Of a stretch of 64,000 bases of DNA, positions 1-7,239 are shown piece after piece. Within the stretch, counting starts at the first letter, position 1, and each line of letters begins with the position of its first letter. Under the pieces are notes generated by a model. It had not been told where the DNA came from. It did not search any database and worked only from the letters and a program-made list of their open reading frames with translations. The translations under genes were made by a program, and so were the position numbers. Origin of the DNA: Polaribacter sp. (GTDB lineage: Bacteria; Bacteroidota; Bacteroidia; Flavobacteriales; Flavobacteriaceae); the NCBI GenBank assembly GCA_029250685.1, contig JAQXEU010000045.1, positions 1 through 64,000 of the forward strand, written 5' to 3'.

Positions 1-17
1 GAGTCCCGTCCAGACCG
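1..17 (+). tRNA. 3' end of a tRNA, probably tRNA-Asp (cut by window edge)
   Basis: Bases 1-4 look like the end of a T-loop (GAGT after an unseen TTC), 5-9 (CCCGT) like the 3' side of the T-stem, 10-16 (CCAGACC) like the 3' acceptor strand, and G17 like the discriminator base. A G discriminator with this acceptor strand fits tRNA-Asp of Flavobacteria as I remember it. The anticodon lies outside the window, so identity is inferred. A terminator follows at once, as expected for the last gene of a tRNA unit. Confidence 0.65.
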
Positions 18-20
18 CTA

Positions 21-50
21 AAAGCTTCTCAATTTTGAGAAGCTTTTTTT
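21..50 (+). terminator. Rho-independent terminator after the tRNA
   Basis: AAAGCTTCTC (21-30) pairs perfectly with GAGAAGCTTT (37-46) around a six-base loop, and a run of T follows to 50. It ends the tRNA transcript entering from the left. Confidence 0.85.
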
Positions 51-71
51 GTTTGTGTATTCTCTAAAAAA

Positions 72-425
72 TTATTTCTTTTTTTTCTTCTTTTTAGTTG
101 TATTGTAATGGTTGTATACCGTATTGACAAAGCTTAAAATAACTCCAATACCAATTACAATGTAAAATATCGTAAATATTTTCCCTTCAGCTGTTGATGG
201 TGCAAAATCTCCAAATCCAATTGTAGTTAATGTTATGACTGAAAAGTAAATTGAATCAACCCAACTCCATCCTTCTAAATAATGATAAATAGTACTTCCA
301 AAGCCGATAATAATTATTGTTGTAAGTAATAAATCTCTGTATTGTTTGTCTTGAAAATAGGCAATAATGGTTTTAAAGAAGATCATATATTTATTTTTTA
401 AGTATTGGAAGTCATTCCATTTCAA
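72..425 (-). CDS. Small two-TM potassium channel (ion channel family)
   Basis: A 117-residue protein with one membrane helix near residues 32-50, a pore loop carrying the selectivity-filter variant TTIGFGD (67-73), and a second helix near 83-103. This is the TM-pore-TM plan of minimal K+ channels (Ion_trans_2 type); GFG instead of GYG is a common variant. It would sit in the inner membrane and pass K+. The C-terminus is a run of seven lysines encoded by an A-rich stretch; there is no RCK or other cytoplasmic regulatory domain. It is transcribed away from the aromatic operon. Confidence 0.8.
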   Translation of the reverse strand: MKWNDFQYLKNKYMIFFKTIIAYFQDKQYRDLLLTTIIIIGFGSTIYHYLEGWSWVDSIYFSVITLTTIGFGDFAPSTAEGKIFTIFYIVIGIGVILSFVNTVYNHYNTTKKKKKKK

Positions 426-463
426 ATATAATTAATAATAATTGCAATTTTTTATTATAAAGT

Positions 464-493
464 TTGTTTATACTGATTTAATTTTTAGATTTG
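464..493 (+). promoter_or_regulatory. Promoter of the aromatic amino acid operon
   Basis: TTG at 464-466, a 19-base spacer, then TAGATTTG at 486-493. This matches the Bacteroidota consensus TTG-N19-21-TAnnTTTG exactly and predicts a transcript start near 498, about 18 bases before the leader peptide start. Confidence 0.8.
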
Positions 494-515
494 TCTCATA
501 CAACCAAAAACAACA

Positions 516-578
516 ATGATGTTACAAAACGTTTGGCAAGGTTTCTATTTTTACTTTTATTTTATCAATAAGAGTTGA
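516..578 (+). CDS. Leader peptide of the pheA attenuator (20 aa)
   Basis: A 20-codon frame opens with two ATG codons (516, 519), contains GFYFYFYF (codons for seven alternating Phe/Tyr residues at 543-563), and ends in TGA at 576-578. Seven aromatic residues in a row, in a short frame just after a strong promoter and just before Phe/Tyr biosynthesis genes, is the signature of a ribosome-sensing leader peptide. The stop codon overlaps the 5' arm (577-584) of the predicted antiterminator. The role is inferred; the frame and its composition are seen directly. Confidence 0.85.
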   Translation: MMLQNVWQGFYFYFYFINKS

Positions 579-644
579 GACTTTGTTTAATATTGTTAAC
601 ACAAATAATATATCATAAAGTCTCGAATTTCGAGACTTTTTTTT
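577..644 (+). promoter_or_regulatory. Transcription attenuator: antiterminator and terminator arms
   Basis: GAGACTTT (577-584) is complementary to AAAGTCTC (617-624), which is also the 5' arm of the terminator hairpin (617-639). The two structures exclude each other. A ribosome stalled on the Phe/Tyr codons at 543-563 would leave 577-584 free to form the antiterminator; one that reaches the TGA at 576 would cover it and let the terminator form. The geometry fits enteric-type attenuation by charged tRNA-Phe and tRNA-Tyr levels. Confidence 0.8.
617..644 (+). terminator. Attenuator terminator upstream of pheA
   Basis: AAAGTCTCG (617-625) pairs with CGAGACTTT (631-639) around a five-base loop, and eight T residues end at 644. 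It stands only nine bases before the pheA start codon at 654 and cannot belong to an upstream gene, as none on this strand precedes it. Confidence 0.85.
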
Positions 645-653
645 ATGCTTAAA

Positions 654-1481
654 ATGAAAAACACAATTGCCATACAAGGAGCCGAAGGTTCTAATCATCA
701 TAAAGTTGCAAAAGACTTTTATGGTGAGACGATAAACTTAAAAGAATGCATGTCTTTTGATGTTTTGGTTGCTGCTTTATTGAATAAAAAAGCAGCAAAA
801 GGAATTATGGCGTTAGAAAATACAATTGCAGGTTCTATCATTCCGAACTACGCTTTAATTGATTCGAATGAGCTTCATATTTGTGGAGAAAAATATTTAA
901 ACATTCATCATCATTTAATGGCGTTGAAAGGGCAAAAAATTGAAGATATTAAAGAAGTGTGTTCGCACCCAATGGCGTTATTGCAATGTAAAGAGTTCTT
1001 TAAAAAGCACCCTCATATTAAATTGGTAGAAGATGTTGATACAGCAGAAGTAGCAAAACGAATTGCTGAAAATCAATTAAAAGGAGTTGCTGCAATTGCG
1101 CCTAAACTAGCAGCAGAAATTTTTGGATTGGTAGTGCTGGAAGACGAAATTCAAACCATAAAAGACAATGTAACTCGTTTTGTAATTGTACAAACAGAAG
1201 AACCAAATAAAGGGAAGGAAGAGGTCAATAAAGCTTCTTTAAAATTTCAATTAGATCATAAAAGAGGTAGTTTGGCTGCGATTTTAAATGTGTTGAGTGA
1301 TTGTAAAATGAACCTAACTAAAATTCAATCGTTACCAGTAATAGAATCTCCATGGAAATACTCATTCTTTGTAGATGTAACCTTCGATGTTTATAAAAAT
1401 TACAAAAAGGCAATTTCAATTATAGAAATAATGGCAGAAGAATTTAAAGTTTTAGGAGCTTATAAAAATGGAAGAAAATGA
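654..1481 (+). CDS. pheA: Prephenate dehydratase
   Basis: Converts prephenate to phenylpyruvate, the last ring-forming step to phenylalanine. A stand-alone dehydratase of 275 residues: catalytic domain over about 1-180 with the ENT motif near 55-57, SHPMALLQC near 104-112 and the TRF motif near 174-176, then a C-terminal ACT domain (about 195-270) with an ESPWKYSF stretch, the usual Phe-sensing region. There is no fused chorismate mutase; that domain sits on the fourth gene of the operon. An ATG at 645 is also in frame but lies directly on the terminator T-run, so ATG 654 is preferred. It overlaps the next gene by four bases. Confidence 0.93.
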   Translation: MKNTIAIQGAEGSNHHKVAKDFYGETINLKECMSFDVLVAALLNKKAAKGIMALENTIAGSIIPNYALIDSNELHICGEKYLNIHHHLMALKGQKIEDIKEVCSHPMALLQCKEFFKKHPHIKLVEDVDTAEVAKRIAENQLKGVAAIAPKLAAEIFGLVVLEDEIQTIKDNVTRFVIVQTEEPNKGKEEVNKASLKFQLDHKRGSLAAILNVLSDCKMNLTKIQSLPVIESPWKYSFFVDVTFDVYKNYKKAISIIEIMAEEFKVLGAYKNGRK

Positions 1482-2620
1482 TTGAAGGAGCAAAAAGATT
1501 AGATACCGTAGAAGAATACTATTTTTCAACTAAATTAAGAGAGGTTAGAGAATTAGCAGCTTCAGGAAGACCAATTATCAATATAGGAATTGGAAGTCCA
1601 GATTTGCAACCTCCAACAAAAGTAATTGAAGCAATTCAACAAAGTTTTAATGATATTACGGCACATAAATATCAAAGTTATCAAGGTTTGCCAGAATTGC
1701 GAAATGCAATTTCAAGTTTCTATAAAAATAAGTTTGGCGTTACGGTAATTTCAGAAAACGAAGTACTGCCTTTAATGGGAAGTAAAGAAGGTGTAATGCA
1801 TATCTCTTTGGCTTTTTTAAATGAAGGCGATGAAGTTTTAATTCCGAATCCAGGTTACCCAACCTATAGTTCTGTAACTAAATTAGTAGGAGCAAAACCT
1901 GTTTTTTATAATTTGGATGAAGCAACGAATTGGCAACCCGATTTTGATGAATTAGAAAAATTAGATTTGTCAAAAGTAAAAATTATGTGGGTAAATTATC
2001 CGCACATGCCAACAGGAACAAATGCGATGAAAGAAACCTTTATAAAGTTGATTACTTTCGGGAAAAAGCATCAAATATTAATTGTAAATGACAATCCGTA
2101 TAGTTTTATTCTAAACAATACTCCAATAAGTATTTTACAGGTTGATGGAGCAAAAGAAATCGCATTAGAGTTGAATTCATTAAGTAAAACTTTTAACATG
2201 GCAGGTTGGAGAGTTGGAATGGTTTTAGGGAATTCGAATTTTATAAATCAGATTTTAAAAGTGAAAAGCAATATGGACTCTGGAATGTTTTATGGAATTC
2301 AAAAAGGAGCTATCGAAGCATTACATTTATCAGAAAATTGGTTTCAAATTCAAAATAAAGAATACCAAGAAAGAAGGGGGTTGGTGTTTGAATTGGCAAA
2401 TAAATTAAAATGCACCTACAATAAAAATTCAGCTGGGTTATTTGTTTGGGCAAAAATTCCTCAAGGAAAAACATCCGAAGAATTTACTGATGAAATATTA
2501 TATAAGAAAGATGTTTTTGTTGCTCCAGGAACCGTTTTTGGGTCAAACGGAGAAGGTTTTATTCGTTTTTCATTATGTGTTCCAAAAGAAATAATTAAAG
2601 AAGCGATTAATAGAGTTTAG
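1478..2620 (+). CDS. Class I/II PLP aminotransferase, probably aromatic
   Basis: Fold type I aminotransferase of 380 residues. The PLP-binding lysine is in SLSKTFNMAGWRVG (Lys near 237), with NPGYPTY near 124-130 and a C-terminal arginine region (GFIRFSLC) that would bind the substrate carboxylate. It starts inside the pheA stop (ATGA overlap) and sits between pheA and tyrA, so it most likely transaminates phenylpyruvate and hydroxyphenylpyruvate, or prephenate. The precise substrate cannot be read from sequence; aspartate or LL-diaminopimelate aminotransferases belong to the same superfamily. Confidence 0.88.
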   Translation: MIEGAKRLDTVEEYYFSTKLREVRELAASGRPIINIGIGSPDLQPPTKVIEAIQQSFNDITAHKYQSYQGLPELRNAISSFYKNKFGVTVISENEVLPLMGSKEGVMHISLAFLNEGDEVLIPNPGYPTYSSVTKLVGAKPVFYNLDEATNWQPDFDELEKLDLSKVKIMWVNYPHMPTGTNAMKETFIKLITFGKKHQILIVNDNPYSFILNNTPISILQVDGAKEIALELNSLSKTFNMAGWRVGMVLGNSNFINQILKVKSNMDSGMFYGIQKGAIEALHLSENWFQIQNKEYQERRGLVFELANKLKCTYNKNSAGLFVWAKIPQGKTSEEFTDEILYKKDVFVAPGTVFGSNGEGFIRFSLCVPKEIIKEAINRV

Positions 2621-2621
2621 G

Positions 2622-3470
2622 ATGAAAGTATTTGTAATTGGAGTTGGATTAATTGGTGGAAGTATGGTGTTGGATATTAAATCTCATTATCCAGAAGCAA
2701 TAATTTACGGAATAGATAAGAATCAAAATCATATAGAAAAAGCCCTAGAATTAGGTATAATTGATGAAAAATCGAGTTTAGATTCTTTAGCTGATGCAGA
2801 TATTGTTATTGTTTCGATTCCAGTTGACATTCAATTAGAAGTAATTCCGAAAATGTTACAAGAAATCAAAGACAACTGCTTGTTGATTGATGTAGGCTCT
2901 ACAAAAGAACAAATTTGTAAAATATTAGAAAACCACCCAAAAAGAAGAAATTATTTAGCAACGCATCCAATTGCAGGAACAGAATATTCTGGTCCAACAG
3001 CTGCGCATTTAGGTTTGTTTAATCAAAAAACAAATATCATTTGTGAAGTAGAAAAAACAGCTTTTAAATTACAAGAAAAAGCGTTAGAAATTTTTTCAAA
3101 ATTAGGAATGCGAATTCGTTACATGGATGCAACATCGCACGACAAACACATTGCATATGTTTCGCATTTGTCACATATTAGTTCTTTTATGTTAGGGAAA
3201 ACGGTGATTAATAAGGAGAAGAATGAACGTGATATTTTTGACATGGCAGGTTCTGGATTTGCATCAACAGTGCGTTTGGCAAAAAGTTCGCCAGCAATGT
3301 GGACACCGATTTTTGAGCAAAATAAAACGAATGTAATTGAGACATTAGAAGAATATATAAATAACTTGCAGCAATTTAAAAAATTGATGCTACAAAACGA
3401 TTTCACTGAAATTTATAAAGAGATGGAAAGTGTAAATCATATCAAACAAATATTATACGGCATAAAATAA
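2622..3470 (+). CDS. tyrA: Prephenate dehydrogenase
   Basis: Oxidises prephenate to 4-hydroxyphenylpyruvate for tyrosine. The 282-residue protein opens with a Rossmann glycine motif GVGLIGGS (7-14), has the substrate-site ATHPIAGTEYSGP stretch near 113-125, and the helical dimerisation region with SHLSHISSF after 180. It has no ACT domain at the C-terminus, so Tyr feedback is not evident in the protein; regulation may come from the upstream attenuator. It starts one base after the aminotransferase stop, consistent with coupled translation. Confidence 0.92.
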   Translation: MKVFVIGVGLIGGSMVLDIKSHYPEAIIYGIDKNQNHIEKALELGIIDEKSSLDSLADADIVIVSIPVDIQLEVIPKMLQEIKDNCLLIDVGSTKEQICKILENHPKRRNYLATHPIAGTEYSGPTAAHLGLFNQKTNIICEVEKTAFKLQEKALEIFSKLGMRIRYMDATSHDKHIAYVSHLSHISSFMLGKTVINKEKNERDIFDMAGSGFASTVRLAKSSPAMWTPIFEQNKTNVIETLEEYINNLQQFKKLMLQNDFTEIYKEMESVNHIKQILYGIK

Positions 3471-3490
3471 TAGTCAAAAAGAAAAGAGAA

Positions 3491-4576
3491 ATGGAGAATA
3501 CGAGAGCGTTAAGAACTTGGTTGAATGAAATGGAATTGGCACATCCTTTAGTGATTGGAGGGCCTTGTAGTGCAGAAACTGAAGAGCAAGTTTTGAAAAT
3601 TGCACACGAATTAAAAGATTCTGATGTAAATTATTTTAGAGCAGGAATTTGGAAGCCAAGAACAAGACCTGGGATGTTTGAAGGTGTTGGAGCAATTGGT
3701 TTAAAATGGTTGCAAAAAGTAAAAGCAGAAACAGGAATGAAAACCTGTACTGAAGTTGCAAATGCAGCACACGTAAAGTTAGCTTTAGAGCACGATGTAG
3801 ATTTACTATGGATTGGAGCACGTTCTACAGTTTCGCCATTTATTATGCAAGAAATTGCAGATGCATTAGAAGGTACTGATAAAATTGTGTTAGTAAAGAA
3901 TCCTGTAAATCCAGATTTAGCTTTGTGGTTAGGTGGAATTGAAAGATTGTACAAAGCAGGAATTAAAAATTTAGGAGCAATTCATAGAGGGTTTTCTACA
4001 TATGAAAAATCGAAGTATAGAAATATTCCAGAATGGCAATTGGCAATTGAGTTTCAAAATAGGTTTCCTGATTTGCCTTTAATCTGTGATCCATCTCATA
4101 TTACAGGAAATAGAGACATGGTTTTTGATGTTTCTCAAACGGCGTTAGATTTAAATTTTGATGGTTTAATGATTGAGTCGCATTTCGATCCAGAAAATGC
4201 TTGGTCTGATGTCGCACAACAAGTAACTCCAACTTCATTAATACAAATGATGGAAGATTTAAAAATCAGAAAAGAAACTGAAACAGATTCTGGGTATCGA
4301 GAATCGTTAAACAATTTACGTGCTCAAATTAATGTCGTTGATGCGCAATTGATTGAAATGATGGGTAAAAGAATGAAAGTTGCTGATAAAATTGGTGCAT
4401 TGAAAAAGGAGAAGAATGTTGCCGTTTTACAATCTAGACGTTGGAATGAAATTCTTGGAAATATGATTTTAGAAGGAGAAAGTAAAGGATTGAGTGAAGA
4501 GTTTGTATTGAAAATGTTTAAAGCAATTCACCAAGAAAGTATCAATCATCAAGAAAAAATTATAAAAAATTCGTAA
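3491..4576 (+). CDS. Bifunctional DAHP synthase / chorismate mutase
   Basis: A 361-residue fusion. Residues 1 to about 260 are a type I-beta 3-deoxy-7-phosphoheptulonate synthase (GGPCSAET near 18-25, FRAGIWKPRTRPG near 49-61, DPSHITGNRD near 200-209). Residues about 270-355 are an AroQ-type chorismate mutase helix bundle (LRAQINVVDAQLIEMMGKRM). It therefore makes the entry reaction of the shikimate pathway and the branch-point reaction to prephenate, feeding pheA and tyrA upstream in the same operon. The 20-base gap to tyrA shows no terminator. Chorismate mutase fused C-terminally is common in Bacteroidota. Confidence 0.92.
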   Translation: MENTRALRTWLNEMELAHPLVIGGPCSAETEEQVLKIAHELKDSDVNYFRAGIWKPRTRPGMFEGVGAIGLKWLQKVKAETGMKTCTEVANAAHVKLALEHDVDLLWIGARSTVSPFIMQEIADALEGTDKIVLVKNPVNPDLALWLGGIERLYKAGIKNLGAIHRGFSTYEKSKYRNIPEWQLAIEFQNRFPDLPLICDPSHITGNRDMVFDVSQTALDLNFDGLMIESHFDPENAWSDVAQQVTPTSLIQMMEDLKIRKETETDSGYRESLNNLRAQINVVDAQLIEMMGKRMKVADKIGALKKEKNVAVLQSRRWNEILGNMILEGESKGLSEEFVLKMFKAIHQESINHQEKIIKNS

Positions 4577-4604
4577 TTAGTTAAAAATCTGCATCTTTGT
4601 AATA

Positions 4605-5561
4605 ATGACAGGAATTGTATATAAATCTACTGGAAGTTGGTATTTAGTGAAAACTAAAGACGGATCATTTTATGAATGTAGAATGAAAGGGAAATTTAGA
4701 ATTCAAGGAATTAAAAGCACCAATCCGATAGCTGTTGGTGATGTTGTGGATTTTGAAATAGAATCGAATAATAATACTGAAACTGGTGTTATCAATACAA
4801 TTCATGAACGCACAAATTACATCATTCGTAAATCTGTAAACTTATCAAAGCAAACACATATCATTGCTGCGAATATAGATTTAGTTTTTCTATTAATTAC
4901 AATTGATAATCCACCAACATTTACCACTTTTATAGATCGGTTTTTAGTGACAGCAGAAGCATATTCTATCCCAACAATTTTAGTGTTTAATAAAATTGAT
5001 TCTTATCAATTGGAACAGCGTGCAGAAGTGATGTACTTGAAAGATATTTACGAAAAAATAGGGTACACTTGTCTTGAGGTTTCTGCAACAGAAAATAAAA
5101 ATGTGAATGTTGTTAAAGAAATGATGCTTGGTAAAACAAGTATGTTTGTTGGACATTCTGGAGTTGGAAAATCTACATTAGTAAATGCAATTGAACCAAT
5201 ATTAGAATTAAAAACGAAAGAAATTTCAAATCAACACAAACAAGGTCAACACACAACAACTTTTGCAGAAATGTTCGATTTAAGTTTTAATGCTTCAATA
5301 ATTGACACACCAGGAATAAAAGGTTTTGGAGTTGTCGATATGGGAAAAGATGAAGTTGATGATTATTTTCCTGAATTTTTAGCCATTAAAAACGATTGTA
5401 AATTCAATAATTGTTTACATGTTGAAGAACCAAAATGTGCGGTAAAAGATGCGGTTGAAGCAGAAGAAATTTCATTTTCTCGTTATAAAAGTTATTTGCA
5501 AATAATCGCTGGAGAAGAAGAAAATTATAGAACCGATTTCTGGGAAAACGAAGAAGATTAA
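4605..5561 (+). CDS. rsgA: Ribosome small-subunit GTPase RsgA
   Basis: A circularly permuted GTPase acting in late 30S maturation. Order in the 318 residues: N-terminal OB fold, G4 motif FNKID (about 128-132), then the P-loop GHSGVGKST (about 182-190), G3 DTPG (about 230), and a C-terminal zinc knuckle with spaced Cys and His (CKFNNCLHVEEPKC). The permuted order G4-G1-G3 is diagnostic. It follows the aromatic operon by 28 bases without a visible terminator, and is tightly followed by dtd. Confidence 0.93.
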   Translation: MTGIVYKSTGSWYLVKTKDGSFYECRMKGKFRIQGIKSTNPIAVGDVVDFEIESNNNTETGVINTIHERTNYIIRKSVNLSKQTHIIAANIDLVFLLITIDNPPTFTTFIDRFLVTAEAYSIPTILVFNKIDSYQLEQRAEVMYLKDIYEKIGYTCLEVSATENKNVNVVKEMMLGKTSMFVGHSGVGKSTLVNAIEPILELKTKEISNQHKQGQHTTTFAEMFDLSFNASIIDTPGIKGFGVVDMGKDEVDDYFPEFLAIKNDCKFNNCLHVEEPKCAVKDAVEAEEISFSRYKSYLQIIAGEEENYRTDFWENEED

Positions 5562-5562
5562 T

Positions 5563-6009
5563 ATGAAAGCAGTAATTCAAAGAGTTAAACATGCAAGTGT
5601 AACAGTTGAAGGTGTTCGAATTGCTGATATAAAAAAAGGGTTATTAATTTTATTAGGTGTTGCTGAAAATGATACTCAAGAAGATATTAATTGGTTGGCA
5701 AAAAAAATTGCAAACCTTAGAATTTTTAACGACGAAAATAATGTAATGAACAATTCTTTAATTAATGTAGATGGAGAAGCAATTGTCGTTAGTCAATTTA
5801 CATTGCAAGCAAGCACAAAAAAAGGGAACAGACCAAGTTATATAAAAGCAGCAAAACCAGAGATCGCAATTCCAATGTATGAAGCATTTGTGAGGCAGTT
5901 TGAATCCGAAATCAGTAAAGAGGTTCAAACAGGTGAGTTTGGAGCAGATATGAAAGTTGAATTGCTTAATGATGGTCCAGTAACAATTCTTTTTGATACA
6001 AAAAATTAA
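5563..6009 (+). CDS. dtd: D-aminoacyl-tRNA deacylase
   Basis: Hydrolyses D-amino acids mischarged on tRNA. The 148-residue length is normal for the family; both hallmark motifs are present: SQFTL near 77-81 and the cross-subunit GPVT near 137-140. The start codon lies one base after the rsgA stop, so the two are almost certainly co-translated. Confidence 0.93.
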   Translation: MKAVIQRVKHASVTVEGVRIADIKKGLLILLGVAENDTQEDINWLAKKIANLRIFNDENNVMNNSLINVDGEAIVVSQFTLQASTKKGNRPSYIKAAKPEIAIPMYEAFVRQFESEISKEVQTGEFGADMKVELLNDGPVTILFDTKN

Positions 6010-6047
6010 ATTCAATGCTGTAATCGCTTTGTAAACAGCTTTTTGTA

Positions 6048-6055
6048 TATATTTG
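6048..6055 (+). promoter_or_regulatory. Predicted -7 promoter element of the YceI gene
   Basis: TATATTTG matches TAnnTTTG and lies 22 bases before the start codon. The nearest TTG (6029-6031) is 16 bases away, shorter than the usual spacing, so the -33 part is weak. Confidence 0.5.
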
Positions 6056-6077
6056 TTTAGTTGCTTAAAAGAATAAA

Positions 6078-6572
6078 ATGAAAAGAATTATATTAATCTT
6101 TATCGCTATTGTTTCATTTTCTTTTATTGAAGAGAAAGTTGATCAAGATGCAATTGATTTAAAATCTTCATATGTTTTTAGGGAAGGTTCAAATTCTTTT
6201 AGAAATCATAGAGGAATTATAAAATTTAAATCAGGTTCTGTAAAAATTATTAATGGAGTTCTAAAGTCTGCAGATTTTTTTGAAGTTGCTGCGTACCCAA
6301 CAGCTAAATTTGTAATTACTAAGGTTGAAGAAAGTGCTGGTAAATTATCAGTTACAGGAAACTTAAATATTAAAGATGTAACTAAAAGTATTACAATTCC
6401 TGCTATGCTTTCTGAGATTGATGGAAGTTATATTTTTAAAAGTGATAAATTTAATATTGATAGAGCAGATTTTAATGTAAAGTATAAGTCAAAAAAGTTT
6501 TTTGATAACTTAAAAGATAAGTTTGTTAACGATTTAGTTGAAATGTCTTTTGAGGTAAAAGCATCGAAATAA
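6078..6572 (+). CDS. YceI-like secreted protein
   Basis: A 164-residue protein with an N-terminal signal sequence (hydrophobic to about residue 18) and a YceI-type lipocalin-like barrel: the repeated TGNLNIKDVTKSITIP stretch near 94-109 and the paired features around AAYPTAKFVIT are typical. Family members bind isoprenoid-like or amphiphilic ligands in the periplasm; the ligand here is unknown. It appears monocistronic, between a -7 element and a strong terminator. Confidence 0.8.
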   Translation: MKRIILIFIAIVSFSFIEEKVDQDAIDLKSSYVFREGSNSFRNHRGIIKFKSGSVKIINGVLKSADFFEVAAYPTAKFVITKVEESAGKLSVTGNLNIKDVTKSITIPAMLSEIDGSYIFKSDKFNIDRADFNVKYKSKKFFDNLKDKFVNDLVEMSFEVKASK

Positions 6573-6594
6573 AATCACCCAATTAAAGGAATTC

Positions 6595-6624
6595 AAAAAC
6601 CTAAAACGAAAGTTTTGGGTTTTT
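6595..6624. terminator. Bidirectional terminator between converging genes
   Basis: A 13-bp stem, AAAAACCTAAAAC (6595-6607) with GTTTTGGGTTTTT (6612-6624), capped by a GAAA tetraloop. A and T flanks let it work for the YceI gene from the left and the Lrp gene from the right, whose stop codon is at 6627. Confidence 0.88.
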
Positions 6625-6626
6625 AT

Positions 6627-7085
6627 TTATAGATTAATTGCAGTTGCATTTTTCACTTCTCCAATGGTGAAAATACTGTGCGTACTTCCAATATGTTTAA
6701 TAGCTGTTAATTTAGAGATCATAAAATTTCTGTACGATTCCATGTCTTTTACATAAATTTTAAGGATGTAATCGTAATCTCCACTTACATGAAAGCATTC
6801 TGAAACCTCAGGTAATTTTAAAACTTCTGATTCAAAATTACTAACATATTCTTTGGTATGTTGAATCAGTTTAATGTGACAAAAAACTAAAAAAGATTTA
6901 TCTATTTTCTTTTTATTTATGATTGCAACATAAGATTTGATTACTTTATCTTTTTCAAGCTTTTTAATGCGCTCATAAATAGCAGTTACAGATAAATTAA
7001 GCTGTAACGAAAGTTGTTTCGTGGTTTGTTTGCTATTCTCCTGTAATAAATTGATGAGTTTTTTATCGATTATATCTAATTGCAT
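6627..7085 (-). CDS. Lrp/AsnC family transcriptional regulator
   Basis: A 152-residue regulator with an N-terminal winged helix-turn-helix (about 1-60, recognition part LNLSVTAIYERIKKLEKD) and a C-terminal RAM/AsnC ligand-binding domain (about 65-145, with the GDYDYILKIYVKDMESY stretch). Such proteins sense an amino acid and bind spaced DNA repeats as octamers. It is divergent from a methionine gamma-lyase-like gene, with three spaced repeats between them, so that gene is its likely target, as with MdeR-MdeA in pseudomonads. Confidence 0.88.
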   Translation of the reverse strand: MQLDIIDKKLINLLQENSKQTTKQLSLQLNLSVTAIYERIKKLEKDKVIKSYVAIINKKKIDKSFLVFCHIKLIQHTKEYVSNFESEVLKLPEVSECFHVSGDYDYILKIYVKDMESYRNFMISKLTAIKHIGSTHSIFTIGEVKNATAINL

Positions 7086-7101
7086 CTGAAAGAATTTCTA
7101 T

Positions 7102-7178
7102 AAAACTAAATAATTTTAACCAGTATTAGTTTTTAAAACTAAATAATAAATCAAATTTAGAAAAAAAAACTATATAAT
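7102..7178. promoter_or_regulatory. Three phased repeats, candidate Lrp operator
   Basis: AAAACTAAATAAT occurs at 7102-7114 and 7135-7147, with a one-mismatch copy at 7166-7178. The starts are 33 and 31 bases apart, about three helical turns each. The middle copy is half of a perfect 17-base palindrome (7126-7142, TTAGTTTT-T-AAAACTAA). They lie between the Lrp gene and the divergent PLP enzyme gene. Confidence 0.55.
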
Positions 7179-7239
7179 TTAATTTTGATTGATTTATTAT
7201 CTAATTGTTTGTTATTTTGTAGAACAAAAACAAGTGATT

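Noticed and set aside
72-105. Poly-lysine end of the K+ channel as a possible frameshift site
   Set aside because: The frame ends normally at 72 and the channel core is complete, so there is no need for a shift.
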